From the NCBI GenBank assembly GCA_002420315.1, contig DIHU01000249.1:1-15238 (forward strand): a DNA stretch of 15,238 nt. The letters run 5' to 3'. A program made the position numbers and the translations under genes. Source of the DNA: Akkermansiaceae bacterium UBA5688. Lineage in GTDB: Bacteria; Verrucomicrobiota; Verrucomicrobiia; Verrucomicrobiales; Akkermansiaceae. Under the pieces are notes generated by a model. That model worked only from the letters and a program-made list of their open reading frames with translations, was not told the DNA's origin and ran no database searches. Positions 8,286 through 15,238 of this stretch are shown one piece after another (within the stretch, counting starts at the first letter, position 1; every line of letters begins with the position of its first letter).

Positions 8286-8915
8286 TTGGGTGAAATGACA
8301 TCGCCCTGTCACAACACTCTAGCTAGTCTCATCGACGTGCCAAGGTTCTTACTCCCGATGCTGTTCTCTCTTGGAGGAGGTTGCGTCTTTTCCATCGAAC
8401 CTCATCCCGATGCAACTCCCAACACCCACGCGCTAGGTGAAGTCGACATCAAGGCAAACCAGAAATTCATTATCCCCAACCCAGATACTCTCCCAGGAAT
8501 TGTCCTTGATGAGACCAGCGCCATTCTCAAGGGAAAATGGCAATATTCAACCCACACCCCACCCTATGTTGGCATCGGATACCTTCATGACCAAAAATCG
8601 GACAAAGGGAAAAAATCCGTGACCTTCACTCCTGATCTCCCACAATCTGGGAAATACGAAGTCCGTCTCTCCCATTGCTACAATTCAAGACGCTCGACCG
8701 TTACACCCGTCACGATCGTTCACGCGAACGGAAAATCCATCGTTCGAATTAATCAACAGGATGTCCCCAAGCATGGAAAACTCTTTAGATCCCTGGGAAC
8801 TTTCGAATTCAAGAAAGGAAAAAAAGGATCAGTCATTATTTCAAACGAAGGAACAGAAGGGAAATACGTCATCGCTGATGCCGTGCAATTCTTGCCCAAA
8901 CACCAAAGAAAATAA
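8286..8915 (+). CDS. Secreted protein with golvesin C-terminal-like (xanthan lyase-type) domain
   Basis: The protein has 209 residues. A hydrophobic stretch after R20 (FLLPMLFSLGGGCVFS) looks like an export signal; the LGGGC is not a good lipobox. From about residue 70 the sequence resembles the golvesin/Xly C-terminal beta-sandwich: KGKWQYSTHTPPYVGIGYLHD, KKSVTFTPDLPQSGKYEVRLSH, then VTIVHANGK, DVPKHGKLFRSLGTFEF and YVIADAVQFLP at the end. This domain is usually an appendage on oxidoreductases and lyases acting on polysaccharides, and is thought to bind carbohydrate. Here it stands almost alone behind the signal. The chosen TTG start fits an AAAGGGG site; ATG at 8295 is the main alternative and would not change the mature protein. 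The methyltransferase-like gene follows after nine bases. Confidence 0.78.
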   Translation: MGEMTSPCHNTLASLIDVPRFLLPMLFSLGGGCVFSIEPHPDATPNTHALGEVDIKANQKFIIPNPDTLPGIVLDETSAILKGKWQYSTHTPPYVGIGYLHDQKSDKGKKSVTFTPDLPQSGKYEVRLSHCYNSRRSTVTPVTIVHANGKSIVRINQQDVPKHGKLFRSLGTFEFKKGKKGSVIISNEGTEGKYVIADAVQFLPKHQRK

Positions 8916-8924
8916 TCCGATACT

Positions 8925-9572
8925 GTGTCTCTCGAACAACTTAATGTGATCTCCAAGCCCTGCGAGATACCCGATGAAGTCACTGCAATGCTTGCCGAGG
9001 CCGAGCAACGCTGTGACGCCTTTTTCGAGGCCGGACTGGACCGGCGCTACCCGCGTTACCTTCCCAGTAATCCTGAAAAAGTCTTTGCGGCCATCGCCAC
9101 TCTCAAAGAATCTGGAATCCTTCGCGGTGACGTTTTCTGCGAATGGGGCTCCGGGTTTGGGATCGCAACCTGCATGGCCTCCCTCCTAGGTTTTAAAGCC
9201 TACGGAATCGAAATCGAAGATGGCCTTGTAAAGCTCTCCACCGAACTAGCTCAAGACCTCTCCGTCCACGCCGAATACCTTTGCACCAGTTACCTTCCTG
9301 AAGGTTATGAAGAATGTGAAGGCATCGGTGGCAAGGACCTTCTTCCTCCACAGGCCACCACTTCTGGTGGAGCAATCATCGACACTACTCCGCTCTACGA
9401 TGGTCTTGACCCTGGCGAAGTCGATCTCTTCTTTGTCTACCCTTGGCCCGGTCAGGAGGAGTTTATGATGGACCTCTTTAATGAAGTCGCCAGCGAAGAT
9501 GCCATTCTTTTAATCTACCAGGCCGACGGAGAAACCACCGTCCATCGCCAGAGCTTTAACGACGAAAATTAG
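8925..9572 (+). CDS. Class I SAM-dependent methyltransferase-like protein
   Basis: The protein has 215 residues with no signal peptide, so it is cytoplasmic. FCEWGSGFGIA at 71-81 matches motif I (ExGxGxG) of class I methyltransferases. Next comes GFKAYGIEIED with acidic E96 at the end of the second strand, which would contact the SAM ribose. VDLFFVYPWPGQ at 166-177 sits where motif IV is expected, but it is not an NPPY-type motif, so a DNA or RNA base-methylating role is not supported. The hydrophobic strand AILLIYQA follows. The GTG at 8925 is nine bases after the golvesin-like gene, so the two are probably cotranscribed. No clear Shine-Dalgarno site is visible. The substrate is unknown. A Rossmann-fold protein without methyltransferase activity is possible. 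Confidence 0.75.
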   Translation: MSLEQLNVISKPCEIPDEVTAMLAEAEQRCDAFFEAGLDRRYPRYLPSNPEKVFAAIATLKESGILRGDVFCEWGSGFGIATCMASLLGFKAYGIEIEDGLVKLSTELAQDLSVHAEYLCTSYLPEGYEECEGIGGKDLLPPQATTSGGAIIDTTPLYDGLDPGEVDLFFVYPWPGQEEFMMDLFNEVASEDAILLIYQADGETTVHRQSFNDEN

Positions 9573-9648
9573 ATTCCTCTGGGGCTCAACTCACCATTCC
9601 CGTTCAATTCTCAATCGAGAAAGAATCTATCACCGACCTCCTCCGGAG

Positions 9649-11058
9649 TTAGTCAGACTGCTCTCCCGGATCTCCAGCTGGACCCGGGTCTTCATTTCTT
9701 CCAAAGACTTGGTTGAGCTCGCGGCGTTGCTCAGGCGAAATCTCTGCGCTTTGAAGTGCGGCATTCGCGGAGGCAAAGTCGCGTGAGCTCCAACGATGAA
9801 GCACCTCCCGCATCATCCCGGTCCTATGCCCATCATCACTGAGACTGTTTGCCCAGTCGAACGCTGCCGCGGGGTCGGCAGGAAGCATCGTTTCAACCAC
9901 CCGTTCCGCCGCCGCATCACGAACCCTTCCTTCCGGAAGCTCTAGGATCCACTCGCCGGCAGCCATGCTATCAATCCGCAGCCAACGCTCAGCCACCTCT
10001 CCAACCGCAGCGCGACGCACCTCCCCAGGCTCCGGAAGACCCATTGCCCAGTCAGCAGCTTCTTGAGGACTAGCCGCGGACCACGCCGAAGCGATTTCTT
10101 GTGCCATCCGTCGGTGTTCATTTGTTGCCCGCAACTGGGGCGAGAGGCCTGCCGTAAGTTCACCGTAGATCGTAGCTGCTTTTCCCGGAGTATTTTCAGC
10201 CACTCCACGTAAGATTGATCGAGTGGCTCGGTGACGATCTTCACCTACCAACCCTTGCGCCCATTCTATCGCAGAAGCCGTGTCTTGGCTTGCCCAACGA
10301 CGAGCCGCAATCTCAAGGGCTTGATGCTTCACGAAGGGGTTGTCTATTGTCGAAGCAAAATTAGCGGCGGCAGCAGGATCCGTCTCGGCCCATGAACTTA
10401 CGACCCCGCCCATCGCCCGGCTGCGTATCGCGGCATCACCTTGAGACGCTCCCCATTCCATCGCAGCAGTTCGGTCGCTCTCAGCCCAACGATGAGCCAT
10501 CTCATGCACTAAATGTAAATTTTGCTCAGAAGTCGGGAGCTCGGCTACATATTGAGCAGCGCCCGCAGGATCCTCTTCCGACCAGCCATGCAGGGCGCTA
10601 TGTAAAGCTCGCCGACGATCACTTCCATCCAAACTTTCGGCCCATTCAATCGCTACCTGGCCATTCCGGCGACCCCAAACATTTGCGAGATGCTCCAACA
10701 TGTGCCGACGCTCCCGGCCAGGCGGAAATGATTGTAAAAGTTGACTCGCAGTCTTTGCATCCATGCTCCCACCATCTTGGAGTTTTTCCATCGCGTCTCG
10801 AAAAGATCCCAATACTCCATCAGCTCCCTCTTCTCTTGAATCTTCGCGCTGTCGATCAGAATCACTTCGACCAGGCTGAGAAGAAATGGCCCGGCTTCTT
10901 GATCCTCTCGAAGACAAGCTGCTGGACTCTTTGTTTCTGACTCGCGCACCTTCTGCCGCGGCCGTATCCTCCACAGGAGAAAATACAACGCGGTCAACCG
11001 CGATCCCTGCAGCAAAGGCAGCAACTGCGATAGGAAAATAGCTTATATTAAATTTCAT
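9649..11058 (-). CDS. Membrane-anchored or secreted protein with ~10 Trp/Ala helical repeats
   Basis: From ATG 11058 the protein has 469 residues. MKFNISYFPIAVAAFAAGIAV is a signal anchor or signal peptide. A Ser/Arg/Glu-rich, probably disordered linker runs to ~85. From ~118 to ~445 there are about ten repeats of 31-33 residues (one of 40). Each has a tryptophan or hydrophobic residue at a fixed place (128, 159, 191, 223, 255, V286, 326, 359, M391, 423) and the pattern AxxxxxxWxxxDPxAAxxWAxxLP. Each unit can form two helices, so an alpha-solenoid resembling HEAT or TPR repeats is likely, with a protein-binding role. The tail is Pro/Gly/Asp rich. I recognise the repeat style from verrucomicrobial proteins but know no assigned function. 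An in-frame TTG at 11085 would add nine residues. The gene is convergent with the methyltransferase-like gene. Confidence 0.8.
   Translation of the reverse strand: MKFNISYFPIAVAAFAAGIAVDRVVFSPVEDTAAAEGARVRNKESSSLSSRGSRSRAISSQPGRSDSDRQREDSREEGADGVLGSFRDAMEKLQDGGSMDAKTASQLLQSFPPGRERRHMLEHLANVWGRRNGQVAIEWAESLDGSDRRRALHSALHGWSEEDPAGAAQYVAELPTSEQNLHLVHEMAHRWAESDRTAAMEWGASQGDAAIRSRAMGGVVSSWAETDPAAAANFASTIDNPFVKHQALEIAARRWASQDTASAIEWAQGLVGEDRHRATRSILRGVAENTPGKAATIYGELTAGLSPQLRATNEHRRMAQEIASAWSAASPQEAADWAMGLPEPGEVRRAAVGEVAERWLRIDSMAAGEWILELPEGRVRDAAAERVVETMLPADPAAAFDWANSLSDDGHRTGMMREVLHRWSSRDFASANAALQSAEISPEQRRELNQVFGRNEDPGPAGDPGEQSD
9724..10707 (-). repeat. Ten tandem ~32-codon repeats inside the Trp/Ala repeat gene
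   Basis: In the translated protein the repeat tryptophans are spaced 31, 32, 32, 32, 31, 40, 33, 32 and 32 residues apart. Repeats six and nine have V and M in place of W. At the DNA level the copies are strongly diverged, so this is an old protein repeat and not a recent tandem duplication. The coordinates mark the approximate first and last units. Confidence 0.75.
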
Positions 11059-11112
11059 TGGGAGGCCAGTAAGATACCCTACCAAATATTCGAACGAAAC
11101 ACTCTTTTTATA

Positions 11113-11128
11113 AGATTCCTCAGAATCT
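11113..11128. promoter_or_regulatory. Inverted repeat in divergent intergenic region, candidate regulatory site
   Basis: AGATTC-CTCA-GAATCT is an exact 6-bp inverted repeat with a four-base centre. It lies in the ~206-bp space between the repeat-protein gene (start 11058, -) and the second DUF1553 gene (start 11265, +). No T-tract follows on either strand, so an intrinsic terminator is unlikely. It could be an operator or a short leader hairpin. The rest of this space is AT-rich, with runs of A and T around 11105-11157, and holds no gene I can support. Confidence 0.25.
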
Positions 11129-11225
11129 GCCCATAAAAAATTGGCTCCTCAAAAAAATGCTGAATTCCAGGCGATTTTCCGTCCATTAGCGAGAACCAAA
11201 GCCGATCAACTTCGATGCTTGCTGA

Positions 11226-11253
11226 TTGCCTCGGCACCGATCCGCGTTATAAA
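11226..11253 (+). promoter_or_regulatory. Possible sigma70-type promoter for the second DUF1553 operon
   Basis: TTGCCT at 11226-11231 and TATAAA at 11248-11253 are separated by 16 bases. Transcription would begin near 11260, giving a leader of only a few bases before ATG 11265. The absence of a Shine-Dalgarno site at this start is in line with a nearly leaderless message. The match is by eye only. Confidence 0.25.
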
Positions 11254-11264
11254 TATTACCGTAA

Positions 11265-14072
11265 ATGGCGCGCCTCTCTATTCTTTTCCCCTTCGCACTG
11301 ATCTCTTTCGCTTTCTCCCAAGAAGTGGTCTTCAACCGCGACATTAGGCCCATTCTCTCCAACAAGTGCTTCTTCTGTCACGGCCCCGACGAAAAAACAC
11401 GCGAGGCCGACCTTCGTCTCGATACCCGAGAAGGCGCACTTGAAGACCACGACGGATTCTCCGCGATCGTTCCGGGCAAACCAGATGATAGCGAATTAAT
11501 CTCCCGCATCGCGGAAGCCACCGGTGATGAAGCGATGCCTCCGCCACATGCCAAAAAAGAAAGTCTCACCAAAGAAGAGATCGCACTCTTTCGTCGCTGG
11601 ATTGAACAAGGGGCTCCCTACCAGGGCCACTGGTCCTTCGAACCTCTTGCCAAGAGCGCCCCGCCAGCATCTTGGAAAGGCAATCCCATCGACTACTTCA
11701 TCGACGCTTCCCTCGCACGTCTCGACATCAAACCCTCACCCACCGCCGATCGAGCCACTCTCATCAGACGACTCTCTCTCGATCTCACCGGCCTCCTTCC
11801 GACGCCCGAAGAAACTAACACCTTCATCAACGACAAACGCCCCGACGCATGGACTCGCCTTGTAGACCGACTCCTTGCGAGCCCGCACTATGGCGAGCGC
11901 TGGGGTCGGCACTGGCTTGATCAGGCTCGCTACGCTGATTCTCACGGCTACTCGGTCGATGGCGGCCGCGACATGTGGCCTTACCGCGACTGGGTCATCA
12001 AAGCACTCAACGATGATCTTCCCTTCGATCAATTCACGATCGAGCAACTGGCCGGTGACCTTCTTCCTACCCGGAGTAAAAGCCAACTCATTGCCTCGGC
12101 CTTTCACCGGAACACTCTCATCAACCAAGAAGGCGGATCCGATCGCGAACAATTCCGCGTGGAATCTGTCATCGACCGCGTCAATACCACCGGCGCGGTT
12201 TGGCTTGGCCTCACTGTGGGTTGCGCCCAATGCCACACGCACAAATTCGATCCCATCACACACCGTGAGTATTATGAACTCTTCGCCTTCTTCAACAACA
12301 CCGAAGATGCCAACGGCACCGGCCCCACGGTGGAGGTCAAACAATTTGAGATCCTCAACAACGGCCCCAAACCGATTATGCCTGAAAAGACGGAATCTGC
12401 GCAGGCCGCCAAGTGGGTTCCGGTTCGTTACGAGGACTATCGTACTTCCTCCAACGTAAATTTAAAACGTTTCCCCGACAACTCTCTCCTTGTTGATAAA
12501 TCCACCAAACAAAAAGAATCTTACGACCTCAAAATCTCCACCAATCTCAAGACCATCGCCGCGCTCCGGCTCCGCACCCTCCCTGATAAATCCCTCCCAA
12601 ATAAAGGGCCGGGTACTGCGAGCAATGGAAATTTCGTCCTCACTAATCTGAGCATCATGATCGACGGCAAGCCCATTCGCCTTAAAGCCGCCTTCGCTGA
12701 TCACGAGCAGCCGGACTACCCGGCTTCCCACATCATCGATCGTGATAAGAAGACTGGATGGGCCATCAACATCGGTCGCGGACAAAAGGCTATAATGAAC
12801 GCCGAGCACGAAGTGACTTTTCTCTTCGAAAAAACCATTGCAACCAACGGCAAGCCACTCGCCGTCCGCATGGAGCATGATCTCCACGATAACTATCTCG
12901 TCGGACGTTTCGCCCTTGATCTCTCCGCCACCGCTCCGTCCATTCCGAAAGGCAAAGAACCCGGCAAAGTCACACCCCGCACCGGAAAGCTTATGGTGAT
13001 GAAGGAACTAGCCAAGCCGCGCACCACTTACCTCCTCACTCGCGGTGACTTCACCCGGCCCAACAAAGACCTCGGAGAACTCGCGCCCGGGATTCTCTCC
13101 AAAGTCAAACCCGCCCTTCCCGATCCCACCTCGCGCCGCAATCGTCTCGACCTCGCAAAGTGGCTCGTTGATCCCGCCAACCCGCTCACACCCCGCGTCA
13201 CTGTTAACCGAACCTGGATGCGCTACTTCGGGCGTGGTCTCGTCGAAACCGAAGAAGATTTTGGAACCCAAGGATCTCCTCCCACCCATCCCATTCTCCT
13301 CGACTATCTCGCCAGTCGCTTCATCGAAGATGCCTGGTCCATGAAAAAAATGCACCGCCTCATCGTTACCAGCGAAACCTATCGTCGCTCTTCAAAAGCT
13401 CGCCCCGACCTCGCTGATCTTGATCCGCGCAATCTCCACCTCGCCCGCCAAAGCCGCCTTCGCCTCGACGCTGAAATCATCCGCGACGCCGCTCTCAGCG
13501 CAAGCGGACTTTTCACCCCCGTCATCGGTGGCCCCGGCGTCTACCCGCCCCAACCCGATGGCATTTACGCCTTCACCCAAAGCCGCAAAGGTTGGAACAC
13601 CAGCACCGGTCCCGATCGCTACCGCCGCGGGATGTATACCTTTTTTTATCGCAGCGCCCCATACCCGCTCCTCTCCACCTTTGACGCCCCAGACTTCCAA
13701 ACCGTCTGCACCCACCGCGTCCGTTCCAATACCCCGCTGCAAGCGCTCACCATCGCAAACGATCCCGCCTTCCTCGAAATCGCCCAAGGTCTCGCGGCCC
13801 GTCTTCTTCGCGACAAACCCGACGGACTCGAGGCGCTCATTCACCACGCTTTCCAACTCACTCTCTGCCGCGAGCCAGGCCGCGAAGAACTCTCCATCCT
13901 TAAAAAATACGTTCACCAACAGATCAACGATTTCACCAAGGACAAGGAAGCCACCCAAGCACTCCTTTCCAGCGATCTCCTCTCTTCCGAAACTCCGTCA
14001 GCCGAAGCCGCCGCCCTCGTTGGCCTCGCCCGCGCGCTCTTAAACACCGATAATTTCATTACCCGCGAGTAA
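11265..14072 (+). CDS. PSD1-type secreted protein: PSCyt1 + DUF1549 + jelly-roll-like insert + DUF1553
   Basis: The protein has 935 residues. The signal peptide covers 1-18 (ending AFS). PSCyt1 has heme motif CFFCH at 35-39 and a likely axial M91 in AMPPP. DUF1549 (~140-345) includes HYGERWGRHWLDQARYAD and a second motif, CAQCHTHKFDP at 320-330. Residues ~375-580 resemble the galactose-binding jelly-roll insert often found in these proteins, with ASNGNFVLTNL and a later DRDKKTGWAI. DUF1553 (~625-900) holds LTPRVTVNRTWMRYFGRGL, PTHPILLDYLASRF and SNTPLQALTIANDP. Probably an exported redox or glycan-processing protein working with the adjacent DUF1501 protein, three bases downstream. It is a distant paralogue of the left-hand DUF1553 protein with a different middle part and higher G+C. 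ATG 11265 gives a proper signal peptide. Confidence 0.93.
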   Translation: MARLSILFPFALISFAFSQEVVFNRDIRPILSNKCFFCHGPDEKTREADLRLDTREGALEDHDGFSAIVPGKPDDSELISRIAEATGDEAMPPPHAKKESLTKEEIALFRRWIEQGAPYQGHWSFEPLAKSAPPASWKGNPIDYFIDASLARLDIKPSPTADRATLIRRLSLDLTGLLPTPEETNTFINDKRPDAWTRLVDRLLASPHYGERWGRHWLDQARYADSHGYSVDGGRDMWPYRDWVIKALNDDLPFDQFTIEQLAGDLLPTRSKSQLIASAFHRNTLINQEGGSDREQFRVESVIDRVNTTGAVWLGLTVGCAQCHTHKFDPITHREYYELFAFFNNTEDANGTGPTVEVKQFEILNNGPKPIMPEKTESAQAAKWVPVRYEDYRTSSNVNLKRFPDNSLLVDKSTKQKESYDLKISTNLKTIAALRLRTLPDKSLPNKGPGTASNGNFVLTNLSIMIDGKPIRLKAAFADHEQPDYPASHIIDRDKKTGWAINIGRGQKAIMNAEHEVTFLFEKTIATNGKPLAVRMEHDLHDNYLVGRFALDLSATAPSIPKGKEPGKVTPRTGKLMVMKELAKPRTTYLLTRGDFTRPNKDLGELAPGILSKVKPALPDPTSRRNRLDLAKWLVDPANPLTPRVTVNRTWMRYFGRGLVETEEDFGTQGSPPTHPILLDYLASRFIEDAWSMKKMHRLIVTSETYRRSSKARPDLADLDPRNLHLARQSRLRLDAEIIRDAALSASGLFTPVIGGPGVYPPQPDGIYAFTQSRKGWNTSTGPDRYRRGMYTFFYRSAPYPLLSTFDAPDFQTVCTHRVRSNTPLQALTIANDPAFLEIAQGLAARLLRDKPDGLEALIHHAFQLTLCREPGREELSILKKYVHQQINDFTKDKEATQALLSSDLLSSETPSAEAAALVGLARALLNTDNFITRE

Positions 14073-14075
14073 CTC

Positions 14076-15238
14076 ATGAATGATTCCGAAAACCGCTGGC
14101 TCGCCGAGCGCACCCGCCGCCATTTCTTTCGCGACTGTGGAGTCGGCCTTGGCTCCATCGCCATCAATTCCATGATGGGACAACTACAAGCCGGACAACT
14201 CCCCGTCATCGATCCGGCTAACCCCATGAGTGCCCGCAAGCCTCCCCTACCAGCGAAGGCCAAGAACGTCATCTTCCTCCACATGGCCGGCGCGCCGAGC
14301 CAACTCGAACTCTTCGAAGACAAACCTAAGCTCCGCGAATACCACGGTAAGGCTCCGCCAAAAAGCCTCATGGAGGGCAAACGCTTCGCCTTTCTCAAAG
14401 GTAACGAAACCCTCCTCGGCAATCAACGCCCGTTCGGCCGCTACGGAGAATGCGGCATGTCACTCAGCGAACTTTTCCCCCACCACCGCAAAATCGTCGA
14501 CGAAGTTGTCTGGCTTCGCGGCATGACCACCGATGTCTTCAACCACGGCCCGGCCAAGCTCTTCATGAACACCGGCTTCCAGGCCCCGGGGCGACCCAGC
14601 ATGGGCTCGTGGATCACCTACGGACTCGGCAGCGAATCAGAAAACCTCCCCGGCTTCGTTGTTCTGCAAAGCGGACCACGCGGACCACGCGCCGGAAACT
14701 CCCTCTGGGCCAGTGGCTTCCTTCCGACCTCATTTCAAGGCGTTCCCTTCCGGGGAAAAGGCGATGCCATCCTTCACCTTCGTAGCCCAAAAGGTATCAC
14801 CCGCGAACGCGAGCGCAGCTTCTACGATACCGTCGGCGCCCTCAACCGCGCACGCCTCAAAGAAACCGGTGACCCCGAAATCCTCACCCGCCTAAACGCC
14901 TACGAAATGGCTTACCGCATGCAGACCAGCGCTCCCGAATTGATGGATCTCAAAGGCGAATCCAAGTCCACCCTCGACAGCTACGGCGTGAAACCCGGCG
15001 AATCATCTTTCGCTTCAAACTGCCTCCTCGCCCGCCGTCTCGTCGAACGCGGCTCCCGCTTCGTCCAACTTTACCACACCAACTGGGACAGCCACGGCGG
15101 GCCCGGTGAAAACCTCAACAAAGACTTTGAGAAAGTCTGCAAAGACGTCGACCAAGCCAGCGCCGCCCTCGTCCTCGACCTCAAGGAACGCGGAATGTTA
15201 GAAGACACCCTCGTCATCTGGGGCGGTGAATTTGGGCG
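14076..15238 (+). CDS. DUF1501 family protein, Tat-exported, 3' truncated by window
   Basis: The frame is open from ATG 14076 to the window end: 387 residues of an expected ~450-480. A twin-arginine type signal is present (RTRRHFFRDCGVGLGS, R14-R15). DUF1501 motifs follow: FLHMAGAPSQLELFEDKP near 67-83, FNHGPAKLFMNTGF, RPSMGSWITYGLGSESENLPG, SLWASGFLP, and LVIWGGEFG at the cut end. The fold belongs to the alkaline phosphatase/sulfatase superfamily; the substrate is unknown. It begins three bases after the DUF1553 stop and forms an operon with it. It belongs to a different subtype from the left-hand DUF1501 protein, which has DTFDPKP where this one has ELFEDKP. The two acidic positions are glutamate here instead of aspartate. 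Confidence 0.92.
   Translation, partial: MNDSENRWLAERTRRHFFRDCGVGLGSIAINSMMGQLQAGQLPVIDPANPMSARKPPLPAKAKNVIFLHMAGAPSQLELFEDKPKLREYHGKAPPKSLMEGKRFAFLKGNETLLGNQRPFGRYGECGMSLSELFPHHRKIVDEVVWLRGMTTDVFNHGPAKLFMNTGFQAPGRPSMGSWITYGLGSESENLPGFVVLQSGPRGPRAGNSLWASGFLPTSFQGVPFRGKGDAILHLRSPKGITRERERSFYDTVGALNRARLKETGDPEILTRLNAYEMAYRMQTSAPELMDLKGESKSTLDSYGVKPGESSFASNCLLARRLVERGSRFVQLYHTNWDSHGGPGENLNKDFEKVCKDVDQASAALVLDLKERGMLEDTLVIWGGEFG

Noticed and set aside
8925..9572. Restriction-modification DNA methyltransferase
   Set aside because: No NPPY/DPPY-type motif IV, no target recognition domain and no nuclease gene nearby.
9608..9621. TTCTC-AATC-GAGAA hairpin between the convergent methyltransferase-like and repeat-protein genes
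   Set aside because: Short AT-containing stem with no T-tract on either side; not convincing as an intrinsic terminator.
9724..10707. CRISPR or recent tandem DNA repeat in the repeat-protein gene
   Set aside because: The periodicity is at protein level; DNA copies are diverged, in frame, and lack identical repeats separated by spacers.
11736..13958. Long open frames on the - strand and in the other + frame inside the right-hand DUF1553 gene
   Set aside because: They are low-complexity translations caused by GC-rich codons of the real gene, have no recognisable domains, and lie entirely inside a gene with a clear family match.

Overview
The window looks like a chromosomal piece of a bacterium of the Planctomycetota/Verrucomicrobiota group, with Verrucomicrobiota slightly preferred. 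The main evidence is two complete or nearly complete pairs of secreted DUF1549/DUF1553 cytochrome-like proteins with DUF1501 sulfatase/phosphatase-fold proteins, a gene pairing that is abundant mainly in these phyla. A golvesin-type domain protein, an anchored Trp/Ala helical-repeat protein and the general lack of Shine-Dalgarno sequences agree with this. Species level cannot be reached from the sequence.

Left part (2-3914, + strand): a tightly coupled three-gene lipid-type operon. It holds the 3' end of a fatty acyl-AMP ligase, an 894-residue fusion of acyl carrier protein, thioester reductase and APH/choline-kinase-like kinase, and a PssA-like CDP-alcohol phosphatidyltransferase. Adjacent genes overlap (ATGA, then TAATG). 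The likely sequence of events is: an acid is adenylated, loaded on the carrier and reductively released as aldehyde or alcohol; an alcohol is phosphorylated; and a phosphodiester lipid is made in the membrane. The product is unknown, and this is the most interesting part of the window.

Middle part (4031-8216, - strand): a two-gene operon, a PSCyt1-DUF1549-DUF1553 protein followed by a Tat-type DUF1501 protein. It is divergent from a + strand pair (8286-9572) encoding a secreted golvesin-C-like protein and a class I SAM methyltransferase-like protein. The 69-bp gap between the divergent units carries a perfect 15-bp palindrome, a candidate operator. A membrane-anchored protein with about ten 32-residue Trp/Ala repeats (9649-11058, -) follows.

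Right part (11265 to the end, + strand): a second DUF1553-DUF1501 pair of a different subtype. It has a jelly-roll-like insert instead of a coiled-coil insert and is much more GC-rich in places. Its DUF1501 gene runs off the window. No tRNA, rRNA, CRISPR array, transposase or phage gene was seen. No gap between genes exceeds about 210 bases.
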